Position numbers and translations under genes: made by a program. A stretch of 64,000 bases of DNA. It comes from Chimonanthus salicifolius. Taxonomy: Eukaryota; Streptophyta; Magnoliopsida; Laurales; Calycanthaceae. Shown here one piece after another: positions 1-9,780 of this stretch; positions within the stretch are counted from its first letter, which is position 1, and the number at the start of each line of letters is the position of its first letter. The DNA is taken from the NCBI GenBank assembly GCA_013350335.1, contig CM023534.1, positions 62,001 through 126,000 on the forward strand, given 5' to 3'. The notes beneath the pieces were generated by a model. It saw nothing but the letters and a program-made list of their open reading frames with translations. It was not told where the DNA came from and did no database searches.

Positions 1-293
1 CCGTAAACCCTGGAAAACCGTGGAAAACTGAGAAAAACCGCGAAAAATCGTGAAAAACCGTGTAAAAACCGTGAAGAACTGTATCGGTGTTTTAATTTTT
101 TTTTTTTTTAAATACCGATATTTATGAATATCGGCCGATATTGTGACCGATATTTCGGACCGAATATCAGCCATATCGGCCGATATTCGGTATGTACGGC
201 CGATACTTATCGTATCGGCCGATATTACTCAGTTTAAAAAAACTGATATATATCGGCCGATACGATATGTATTGGCCGATATTTAAACCTTAG
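1..293 (+). mobile_element. hAT MITE with ATATCGGCCGATAT repeats, 5'-truncated by the window edge
   Basis: Positions 1-293 read almost base for base like the right part of the complete MITE at 9045-9563. Both have an AAACCGTG-type A-tract run, then a T-run, then a string of CGGCCGATA palindromes, and both end in CCTTAG. The family end falls at 293, so palindrome-rich sequence from 294 on belongs to a second element into which this copy is nested. If the insertion is simple, the 8-bp target duplication should be acgataag (294-301), with its partner to the left of the window. The similarity and the end are seen directly; the nesting is inferred. Confidence 0.7.
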
Positions 294-720
294 ACGATAA
301 GTATCGGCCGTACAATTGGAATATCGGCCGATATGGACGATAAACGGTCCCCAATATCGGCTGATATTGGCAAATATCGGTTTATTACATTTTTTTTCGT
401 TTTTTTTTAAAAAAAAAAATACAATATCGGCCGATACGGGCGATATATCGGTCCGTATATCGGACGCAATATCGCCCGGTATACTATTTATCGGTCTAGA
501 AAGTCTGTTTTTTTTTTTTTTAATTTTTTTTTATCGGTAGTGGGACCCACTGGATATCGGCGATATTTGGACTGTTTATCGGTCCAAAATATCGGCCGAT
601 AATCCCCCAATATCGGTCCGTAACGGTTCAGATAATATTAATTAAAAATTAAAATCGGCGATATTTTAAACGATTATCGGGCGATATATCACGCGATATT
701 TCGTCCAAAATATCGCCCAG
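294..720 (+). repeat. Left subterminal array of ATATCGGCCGATAT palindromes
   Basis: This AT-rich segment carries many exact or one-mismatch copies of the 14-bp palindrome ATATCGGCCGATAT and its half-sites (ATCGGCGATAT, ATCGGTCCG, ATCGCCCGG), spaced irregularly over about 430 bp. hAT transposases typically bind many short subterminal motifs through their BED zinc finger, so these are the likely transposase-binding sites. The half-site variants grow more degenerate towards 720. No coding sequence is seen; an open frame at 316-540 is only translated repeat. Confidence 0.7.
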
Positions 721-1445
721 GAATCCTGCATCATATCCCATCCAACAGGCTGTGGGATTCTTTCTGTTTCCCACGCCTGAATCTCTTAATATTATTTCAT
801 GCACCCCGTGATCTGAACCGATCGAACTCTTCCACTATATCAGTACCCCATACATCTCCTCATTCAGCCACAAATTCATTCCGAAAATCACTCATCCAGC
901 AGTGGTATTTTCTAACTTCTATCCCCATCTTATAAACGGTCATCCGGCTAGATTGGAAATCCTTGTGTATTATTGGCTTATCTTAGAAGATCATTCCGTT
1001 CAAACTACTGGAAATATATTGATCTTCATTTTCATGTAATTTTTTATTCCATTTTTATTTTTTAGCCTTCTGATCTAAATATTTTATGGTTTTAATGTAT
1101 AGTTTAATATTTAATGTATTTTTTGTAATATGTTGTTGTTTTAGAAATATGGATTATTAATTATTGATAGTGATTTATTTATGCTTAAAGCCTTAAACAT
1201 TTAGCATAGAAGGTATTATGAATGTATGATATTTTTTTTCATGCAGATTAGTTTTTTTTTCATTTTCTTTTATTTTCTAAAGTGAAAATGTACTACAAAA
1301 CATTACAAGAATTAAGAAATAGTAATTATTGGGAAAAGTTGCTGATTTTTTTTATAAAACACCCTCTGATTTTAGAAAGAAGGTTCTGTGAAAAAATATA
1401 AATTTCATGCAACGTAATTATTAATTTAAAATGTTTAAACAAAAA
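721..1445 (+). promoter_or_regulatory. Non-repetitive leader and probable promoter of the transposase
   Basis: Between the palindrome array and the 159-bp tandem array lies unique sequence, moderately GC-containing to about 990 and then very AT-rich. A TATA-like CTTATAAACGG occurs near 928-938. The region is placed to hold the transposase promoter and first untranslated exon, with the AT-rich remainder and the tandem array possibly a 5'-UTR intron ending at the AAACAG just before the ATG at 2949. No transcript evidence is available; the assignment rests on position only. Confidence 0.35.
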
Positions 1446-2945
1446 CCTCGGTTTCATGTGATAAATTATGAAAAAATATGTAAATGTACCGAAAACCTAT
1501 GAATATTTTTTAAACCAACTCGCTCAGTGAGTAGTATTTGTGTACTGTAAAAAAATTCAGTTTCAAAGTAGATGAGGCTCTTTTTTTAATTTTATCATTT
1601 AATGCCCCATTTTCATGTGATAAATTACGAAAAAATATGTAAATGTACCCAAATCGTATGAATATTTTTTAACCCAACCCTCTCAATGAGTAGTATTTGT
1701 GAACTGTAAGAAAAGTAGTATTTGACAGTAGATGAGGCTTTTTTTTTAATTTTATCATTTAATCCCCCATTTTCATGTGATAAATTATGAAAAAATATGT
1801 AAATGTACCCAAAACGTATGAATATTTTTTAACCCAATCATCTCAGTGAGTAGTATTTGTGAACTGTAAAAAAAGTAGTATTTGACATTAGATGAGGCTT
1901 TTTTTTTAATTTTATCATTTAATCCCCCATTTTCATGTGATAAATTTCGAAAAAATATGTAAATGTACCCAAAACGTATGAATATTTTTTAACCCAACCC
2001 TCTCAGTAAATAGTGTTTGTGAACTGTAAAAAAAATAGTATTTGACCACAGATGAGGTTTTTTTTTAATTTTATCATTTAATCCCCCATTTTCATGTGAT
2101 AAATTATGAAAAAATATGTAAATGTACCCAAAACGTATGAATATTTTTTAACCCGACCATCTCAGTGATTAGTGTTTGTGAAATGTAAAAAAAGTAGTAT
2201 TTGACAGTAGATGAGGTTTTTTTTTAATTTTATCATTTAATCCCCCATTTTCATGTGATAAATTGCCAAAAAATGTGTAAATGTATCAAAAAAATCAGAT
2301 TCTTTTTTTAAATGAAGCCTCTGAATTTTTATTGTGTTATTAATGTAAAAAGTTTCTGGTTCACAGCAGATGATTTTTTTTTTTAATTTTATCATTTAAT
2401 CCCCCATTTTCATGTGATAAATTGTGAAAAAATGTGTAAATGTATCAAAAAAATCAGATTCTTTTTTTAAATGAAGCCTCTGACTTTTTATTGTGTTATT
2501 ACTGTAAAAATTTTCTTGTTCACAACAGATGATTTTTTTTTTAATTTTATCATTTAATCCCCCATTTTCATGTGATAAATTGTGAAAAAATGTGTAAATG
2601 TATCAAAAAAATCAGATTATTTTTTTAAATGAAGCCTCTGACTTTTTAGTGTGTTATTACTATAAAAAGTTTCAGGTTCACAGCAGATGATGTTTTTTTT
2701 TTAATTTTATCATTTAATCCCCTATTTTCATGTGATAAATTGTGAAAAAATGTGTAAATGTATCAAAAAAATCAGATTCTTTTTTTAAATGAAGCCTATG
2801 ACTTTGTAGTGTGTTATTACTGTAAAAAGTTTCAGGTTCACAGCAGATGATTTTTTTTTTTAATTTTATCATTTAATCTCCTATTTTCATGTGATAAATT
2901 GCCCAAAAATGTGTAAATGTATCAAAAAAATCAGATTCTTAAACA
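1446..2945 (+). repeat. Tandem array, about 9.5 copies of a 159-160-bp unit
   Basis: The segment TTTTCATGTGATAAATT recurs with its preceding CCCC-type block near 1446, 1605, 1764, 1924, 2083, 2242, 2401, 2559, 2719 and 2880, a steady 158-161-bp period. Each unit has a T-run, AATTTTATCATTTAATCCCC, the ATGTGATAAATT core and an AAAAATATGTAAATGTA block. There are two subtypes. Copies up to about 2240 carry ACGTATGAATATTTTTTAACCC and GTAGTATTTG; copies from about 2270 carry ATCAAAAAAATCAGATTC and GAAGCCTCTGAC. The last partial copy runs into the transposase start, with AATCAGATTCTT ending 8 nt before the ATG. The array lies inside the hAT element. Confidence 0.9.
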
Positions 2946-2948
2946 GCA

Positions 2949-5900
2949 ATGGCTAAGAACAATGAAGATCCAGCATGTTCGTTCGGTGAACGACATAGTA
3001 ACAACAAAGTCAAATGCAACTTCTGTAAAAAGATGGTATCTGAAGGAATAACCCGTTTGAAGGCACATATAGTCGGAAAGACGGGAGATGTAGCCGCTTG
3101 CAAGCGCGCACCAGCACAAGTGCAAATTATTTGCAGGCAACTACTGGAAGTGAATGCGAAAAAAAAGAAAATAAGGACTGAAGTAGAAGAGCATGCTATC
3201 GGTCACATAATGGTCGACTGTTTAGAAAGTGAAAGGGAGGGCCAATACGTGGAAAATGTCCCGCCGTCTTCAGAAGAGGATCCAGACGAAATTGAGGAGG
3301 ACAGAGACCTGCGGCGTGCAATGCGAATTAGTCGCCGCGAACATGAGATGAGAAGGCAGAGTGGTGCAGGTTAATTTCTTTAAATTAATTGTTTAATGTA
3401 ACAAAAGCAATTTATTTTTCAATTACATTAAAATGCCAAATACTGAATTTTAATACTCTACACAGGCGGTGCGAGTGGATCAGGGACTGCGCATGGATCA
3501 TCCAGAAAAAAATCTAGACTTATGGGCCGATGGAATTCCATTAAAAATGCATTCAGAGGAGGAGAACAAGCAAGGCCTGAACGCTACGGTGTAAATCCGA
3601 ATACACAGTTGGTGCTGGTGATCCAATGTGGGACAGACCAACTTCCTTGAAACAAGGAAAAATAAATCAAGTAGACAAAGAGACGGCAAAACAATTAGTT
3701 GGGATGGCAGTCACTAAGTTTTTCACCGACAGCTATTGGCCACCGACTGAAATCTTAAATCCATATTTTAAGTCTGTGTGCGTTGCATCCGCAACTGCTG
3801 GACCTAATATCAACTTCCCATCGCCATATGAGATTTCTACCACATTCATCCCCCATGAAATACAGCGGATCCGAGAATGGGTAAATAATTTTAAGTCTTC
3901 TTGGGAGGATACGGGAGTAACCCTTATGTCGGATGGCTGGAAGAGTGACGATAACCGTAGTATCATTAACTTCCTCATTTATAATCAATGTGGCACAGTG
4001 TATCATAAATCATACGACACATCAAGCCGAGTAAATGATGGTGACTTTCTTTTTAGCTTGATGGTGTCTGTCTGTGAAGAAATTGGACCTGAGAATGTTG
4101 TCCAAATTGTAACGGACAATGGAGCGGGCTATAAGTCGGGAAGGAGGAAGGTCGGGAACACATACCCGTGGATCTTATGGACCCCCTGTGCGGCCCACTG
4201 CATAGACTTGATCCTCAAAGATTTTTCTAATGTGAGGGAATTTGGGAATCTAATTGACTGGTGTAAGGATGTCACTACATTTATATACAATCATGTTAGA
4301 ATCTTAGAGGTAATGAGGAAGTACACGAAACGTCGTAAACTACTGTGACTTGCAGTAACACATTTCGCCACAGTATTCCTTACATTGCAGAGTTTCTTAA
4401 GAAGCAAGACAGAATTGATGAAGATGGCGAGAAGTAGGTCCTTTGCGAATGCGTTCGACATGAGGAACGCTGAACGTCAAAGATATTACCAGAACATTAC
4501 ACACTTATTTGTATCTAAAGTGTTCTGGGAAAGTATCGTATCGGCCATCAACATCTTTGCTCCCATAGTCACAGCACTCCGATTTGTAGACGGAGATAAG
4601 AAGCCGACGCTCCCCTATGTATTTGAAATGCATGATAAAGGCTAAAACTGAAGTTGCGAAAGTTAATCCTCTAGTTCACTTCGTGGAAATCATCAACGAC
4701 AGGATTAATCAATTTTTCATCTCCAACCCACAGTTCGTTGTAGGTTAGTTTTTTATTCGTTAGTGTGTTTATATCTTATTATTGTGCATATCTTATATTT
4801 AGGCTAATCGCATTGTATTTCACTTGGCAACATATTATTTGAATCCCTTCTCAAAGAAACCTAATGAGTTAGGTTTAGAACTGTCGACCGACTCAATTTG
4901 TAACTGCGTAAGACGGACATTGGAGATTATGGGTGTCATGCATCTTGGTGAATGGGCGGCATGTTTTAGAGATGTACTACTTTTGTTCATTATGATCTCC
5001 ATATTTTCGATGATTTGAAAGTTGTTCATTATCCGATAATACTAATTGTGTTTCATTTTTGTTTTGAAGTTACACAATTATGAGAACCGCTTGGAGTCAT
5101 TTGCGGATGAAGTTGCCGATGTTAGGTTGAGAGAGACGACGACGATGAGTGCTACACAATGGTGGACATATTTTGGCAACAGCTCACCTATATTGAGGAA
5201 GTATGCCATCAAGCTGATGAGCCAGACGTGCAGTGCAACCAACTGCGAGCGTAACTGGTCGACATTTAAATATGTCCATAACAAGCCTCGAAACAGATTA
5301 TCATCTCAAAGACTTAATGATTTAGTGTACCTACACTACAATCAAAGGCTAAGGGCAAGGAATTTGACGAGGTACCCCGAGTTGACACGTGAAGATGCTG
5401 ATGATTTTTTCGTCCCGATCGACCTCGAGTCTCTATTTACCTATAATGATCCATTAAGTGAATGGATCGAAAAGGAAGAACAACCTGTACTGCATGATCT
5501 AGATATATCATTTTTAGATCAAAGTATAGATTTGGGAGAATTGCAAGATTCCGAGGACGAGGTGGAAAATGAAGGTCGCCGCCATTCAATAAGTGTGTCC
5601 CGCCCTCCAAATATGGGTCTAGAACGTCAGACAGGTACAAGGATGGTTCCACGTCGTCATTCTGTTAGTGAACGGCCCACTGAGACAGATGGGGTATCTA
5701 GCTCTTCACAGAGGAGGAGATCATTAAGAGGAAAAGAACCTGTTGTTCCGAGCAGCCAACCCAGCAGACGTGATTATGGGTCGGCTAGATCTGATTCTGA
5801 TTTATCTACCGATGACGGTAATGGGTCAGATGATGGGTTGGATTTTACTCATCCAAATATTGTTGTGGATGTTGAGCCTGCCGGCCCACCGGGGTATTAT

Positions 5901-6245
5901 CCCAACATGAGTGAAGTCCATTACCAACAGGATGATAGGCAACATACACCTCCTCATGGCAGAACAAACTTGCCCGGTGAAGGATATGTATCTTTCGGAT
6001 ATACGCCAACAGGATATTATGGTCAACTGAGCTATGGGCACTTCGACACGAACTCATTATCCAGTAATATGCAGTCCATGTCGATTTCAGATCGTCAGTT
6101 GCAACCCTCATCTGATAGTTGGCAGTACCACAATGCATCGTCAACATTCGACTACACGTCTAATGATGAGCGACTTCCGGAAGAGACGTATGCAAGATTT
6201 TATTTCCACGTCCTGGGTTATCCATATGAAGAGCTGGATCCATAG
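2949..6245 (+). pseudogene. hAT-family transposase pseudogene (BED zinc finger, DUF659, hAT C-terminal dimerisation)
   Basis: The first exon (2949-3369) opens with a BED-type zinc finger (C23, C26, H40, C51) and an acidic stretch. A 96-nt GT-AG intron (3370-3465) keeps frame into a linker. DUF659 follows (about 3613-4345) with the SDGW and TDN aspartates of the hAT/RNase-H-like catalytic core. The dimerisation region lies around 5155-5340 (WWTYFG, ATNCERNWS, LVYLHYN). The frame then continues about 250 residues as a Ser/Arg-rich, acidic, then Tyr/Gly-rich tail to a stop at 6243-6245. Lesions: a frame change between about 3600 and 3615; an in-frame TGA at 4346-4348 where relatives usually have Arg; an extra base near 4631; and unclear joins at 4744-4803 and 5000-5075, either decayed introns or further damage. 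The domain order is sure; the protein is not expected to be functional as read. Confidence 0.85.
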
Positions 6246-7439
6246 TAATATTACATTTGTTTTGAGAAAATTTGGACAAACTTTGATATAATTCAAATTT
6301 TGAGATATGAAATTCAATTTCATTGAGATTTACTTAAAATGAATTCAAATTTTGATAAATAACTAATAGCCTAAAAAAAAATAAACAATATGATATTATT
6401 TAGAGGTCTTCACTTATAAAATACTATTTTACCTTTTATTACCACTTCTTGAAAATTTTAAAAACATGATTTGAATTTTAAAATACTATTCAATTAATTT
6501 GACTCAATTTCAATTTATTAAAGTGTGTGAGGTGTATACATGGCAACATAAATACATGATGGCTAAAATCTTTTTGTCATTTTATTATCTTAGACTTATA
6601 AAATTTTATTATTATGATTGAATAAAGAACAACTGTGATTAATCATAGACACTCTGCTCATTCTCATATAACATATTAACATTAGCATAAGTGGACTCTT
6701 ATCATAGTTAATATTTTATTATCCCTAAACATTATTCACACATCAGAATACATACAGTGTACAGAGACTCATTTATACATGACTTTCAAATGTTAGGAAT
6801 GAAATTGAAATTATTGAAAACGTAAGTATGTATTTATAATTACCCAATAACATAGACATTAGTTCAAATTTTTAGAATGTGTTTGACAATTGTAGATTTG
6901 AGATTCTAAATTTTAAAGATTAATTACTATTATTAAAATATTAGGATGCATTTTGGTAATTGGAGGATTCTAATATTTGAATTAGATTAAAGAGATTAAG
7001 AAAAACTATTGGATTAAAATATTATTATTTGATTAACTTTAGAGGATGGAAAATTTGATTGTTTCTAGAGTATGAAAAGGTACGAAGCATACTCTCATAG
7101 CTCCAAATCTTCTATTTTCTATATATTTGCTTTTAATTAATTGTCTAAAAAACATGTAAATTAAAACAACTAATTCTTCAAAGATTAAAAATATTAATCT
7201 CAAGAGATCCAAAGATATTAGAAGGTCCTTGAGCGTGTGGAGCTATGAGATAAGAAGTTTTATTTTTATTTTTATTATTAATTTTTCTAGAATGATTAAT
7301 TATATAATAGGATCTACTTCTTGATGAGACTTGAGAGGATTGATGGGACATTTTCATGTTTTTATAAGTTAACATTATCTATTGTTAATTTTAATATTAA
7401 AAATAGATGAAACTTAAATAAATAATTTGAATATGTATA
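6246..7439. other. AT-rich 3' interior of the hAT element, no gene seen
   Basis: About 1.2 kb of strongly AT-rich sequence between the transposase stop and the right palindrome array. No credible coding frame, SINE box or palindromic motif was recognised. It presumably holds the transposase 3' UTR and filler. A fragment near 6880-7000 (GTGTTTGACAATTG, GCATTTTGGTAATTG) looks like decayed MITE termini but is too weak to call. Confidence 0.5.
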
Positions 7440-7623
7440 TGACCGATATTTAATGAAAAAATTACATTTTCAAAAAGTCCAAAATTTTCCGACATTACCC
7501 AAAAAAAATCGGACAAAAAATCAAAAAAAAAAAAAACCGGAAGAGAGAGAAATTTATCGGCCGGTATATCGGCCGATATGCATATCGGCCGATATACCGG
7601 TTCACCCGGTATTTCAATCCCTG
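7440..7623 (+). repeat. Right terminal region of the hAT element with palindromes
   Basis: The block begins with GACCGATATTTAATG and ends with closely packed motifs: ATCGGCCGGTATATCGG, GCCGATATGCATATCGGC and CCGGTTCACCCGG, then the terminus ATTTCAATCCCTG. The centre GCCGATATGCATATCGGC is itself a perfect 18-bp palindrome. The terminal bases are the inverse of the CAGGGGTTTAAAAATCGG-type left terminus of the MITEs in this window, which fixes the element boundary at 7623. Confidence 0.65.
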
Positions 7624-8924
7624 GTCCTCGTGTTTGATAGAACAATCCCATAAATCATTATCTTCCATCATTCTACCTTATTCCATCACTATAGCCATTA
7701 CATGAAGTCTATGTATAGACGATTGATTGAATTGTTACTTCGAATTATTGGACACCACATATTGGAAGTGGGCCCATAATTTCAATGGTTTAAATTGGAA
7801 TTCCAAAAGTGTTAGGCAGTGGCTCAATTCCACCTCAGATTGGGATGGCGTATGGGCCCACAATGGTCATTCCATTACATGCTAGACTTGCACTCACTAA
7901 TCATAAATACTTTGGTCGATATTCAATTTGTACGATTATACATATCGTATCAGTCGATATTTATACCTCTGACTTAAAACACCGGACCCATGGCCAACAC
8001 AGGTTCATGCATGCTCGGGGGCGAAGGAATCATGAATCTAAAAGAAAATAAAAATAAAGGTAAAAGCTATCTCATGTTCTGGACTGAAGTGTCCATGTAC
8101 AGATATTTCTCTCTGGAATGTAATAAACAGATTATATAGTACGGTCCATTTATTGGCATATTGCCTGAAGTTGCTCAACACTCAAGAAACGCTTGTGAAG
8201 AATCCCTGTCGCCATGCTCACAGTGGAGCACCAACAGATAAGCCTGTATCAGTAAAACTAAAAACAAATGAGCAGATAAAAACAAATTATTCTAATAAAT
8301 AATTCATTACTTTAAAATATTGATTTAAGTGCTAATCACACTCAAGAAGGGACAAATCTCCTACTCTTATTTGGGCATCTAGTAAGAAAAAAAAGAACAA
8401 CCAAAATGACCCTTTTATTCCTTTGCTTATAATAGTTTTTTTGGTGTCAAAGATATCCTGATCTTGGTTAATTTAATGGACAATTGGATAACTTTTTTGA
8501 CTAATTTCACAGAGTCTGAAGTCTTGTTGAAGAAAGGCCACATTTTAATATTTTAATTTGTTTTTATATATATTAATCGTTGAACCACTACTTATTAAAC
8601 TATCCATTTTCAATCCATTTCAAACAATGATTTGTTGTTTAGTGAATATTATATATATTCCTAATCATAATTTATTAGATAATCAAGAATGTGGGAGATC
8701 CAACACAAGCTCTTTTAGGAATTTACTTACTCTTTTTTCAGTTATACATCATCACTTTCATCAAAAAAAAAAAAGAAGTTAGACGTCATCACTGCCTAAA
8801 ACTATTAAAAAAAATTCAAAAATTGTCTATATCATTAGATAAGAGTTTCATGTGACATTAGAAAAAGGATAAGAATGTCCACATTCCATTTTAACAATTT
8901 TTACTTTCCTCCCATAGAGGTTGA
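7624..8924. other. Non-coding spacer with one palindrome-MITE remnant
   Basis: No gene recognised. Positions 7912-7966 retain a diverged piece of the palindrome MITE (GATATTCAATTTGTACG...CGTATCAGTCGATATTTA), matching the right third of the copy at 9045-9563 with several CpG positions lost. The rest is AT-rich and unassigned. Confidence 0.5.
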
Positions 8925-9044
8925 TGGATATTGCCGGGGACATTTGGAGGATGTGCAGGTTAGGCGGTGTCTCCTTCATTCACACACCTCGATCGGCAAA
9001 TTGCGTCGCAGACTTCTTGGCAAAATCTGGTGTTATGCTACATA

Positions 9045-9563
9045 CAGGGGTTTAAAAATCGGCTCGGCCGATATATCGGCCGATAATTTTATCTCTCTTA
9101 CCAATATCGGCATTTTCTCTCTACTCCGATATCGGAACCTTGAAAAAACTGCAAAAAACCGTGACGAACCGCAAAAAACCGTGAGAACCCGTGAAAACCG
9201 TAAACCCTGAACCGCGAAAAACCGCAAAAAACCGCCAGAACCGCGAAAATCGTGAGAACCCGTGAAAACCCTGAACCGCGATAAACCGCGAAAAACCGCG
9301 AAAAACCGCCAAAAACCTCGAAAAACCGTGTAAAAACCGTCAAAAACCGTATCGGTGTTTAAAAAAAAAAAAAATTTAAATACCGATATTTATGAATATC
9401 GGCCGATATTGTGACCGATATTTCGGACCCAATATGGGCCATATCGGCCGATATTCGGTATGTACGGCCGATACTTATCGTATCAGCCGATATTACTCGG
9501 TGTTAAAAAACCGATATATATATCGGCCGATACGATATGTATCGGCCGATATTTGTACCTTAG
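9045..9563 (+). mobile_element. Complete palindrome-type hAT MITE with perfect 8-bp target duplication
   Basis: The element begins CAGGGGTTTAAAAATCGG and ends ATTTGTACCTTAG, imperfect terminal inverted repeats. It is flanked by identical gctacata at 9037-9044 and 9564-9571, the 8-bp duplication expected of hAT. Inside are the motif TCGGCCGATAT near the left end, an A-tract/ACCG array (about 9130-9350), an A-run, and about eight CGGCCGATA palindromes in the right 180 bp. It has no coding capacity and shares termini and motifs with the large element at 1-7623, so it is probably a non-autonomous partner. Confidence 0.92.
9130..9350 (+). repeat. Short-period array of GAAAAACCGC-type units
   Basis: About twenty consecutive variants of a 9-11-bp unit (GAAAAACCGC, CAAAAAACCG, GTGAAAACCG) form the left half of the MITE. 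The same array is cut by the window edge at 1-75. The A-tracts recur at about one helical turn. The sequence translates as apparently open frames on the minus strand, but these are only repeat periodicity. Confidence 0.85.
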
Positions 9564-9780
9564 GCTACATAGTCCATCATTGGAATTCTTTTCATCTTCC
9601 TAGCCTTGACTATTGGGTTGGAGGTTCTATATGTTTATTGTGGAGTTTTTTCTTTTTGATGTATCTTGTTTTTTCCTTTTCTTTGTTCTTTTTATTTTCC
9701 CTTCTTATTTTTGGCTCTGAGTATATATCTTCTATACTCGGATCCTTTATCTGTATCCCATTATTTTTTAATGATATTTA

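Larger units (their letters stand above)
1..7623 (+). mobile_element. Large hAT transposon, formerly autonomous, left end outside the window
   Basis: One element explains four successive blocks: a palindrome-rich left arm (294-720), a tandem array (1446-2945), a hAT transposase pseudogene (2949-6245) and a palindrome-rich right arm (7440-7623). The right end reads ...GTATTTCAATCCCTG. Its reverse complement, CAGGGATTGAAATACCGG, matches the left terminus CAGGGGTTTAAAAATCGG of the MITE at 9045. The 8 bp after the end (gtcctcgt, 7624-7631) are the predicted target duplication; the partner is off-window. Alternatively 7440-7623 could be a separate truncated MITE, but its orientation and position fit the end of this element. 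Confidence 0.65.
8925..9780 (+). mobile_element. LINE 3' end (RNase H tail), split by a MITE
   Basis: Reading 8972-9044 and continuing at 9572 gives an uninterrupted frame containing ANCVADFLAKSGV and ending in a stop at about 9600. This is the conserved carboxyl end of the RNase H domain of plant L1-type LINEs. A T-rich 3' UTR follows, with TATATCTTCTATACTCGGATCC near 9722, a tail repeated near 58140. The frame is restored exactly when the 519-bp MITE and one copy of its 8-bp duplication are removed. The 5' part of the LINE is absent or too diverged. Confidence 0.75.

Noticed and set aside
1..720. Replication origin or viral iteron array from the CGGCCG palindromes
   Set aside because: The same motifs recur inside MITEs with hAT termini and an 8-bp duplication, and no Rep-type gene or nonanucleotide stem-loop is present.
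1446..2945. CRISPR-like regular repeat array
   Set aside because: The repeat unit is the full 159-160 bp with no variable spacers, and the context is a plant transposon.
9033..9343. Minus-strand protein rich in FSRF/VFRGSG repeats
   Set aside because: The overlapping frames are only the translation of the 10-bp A-tract array.
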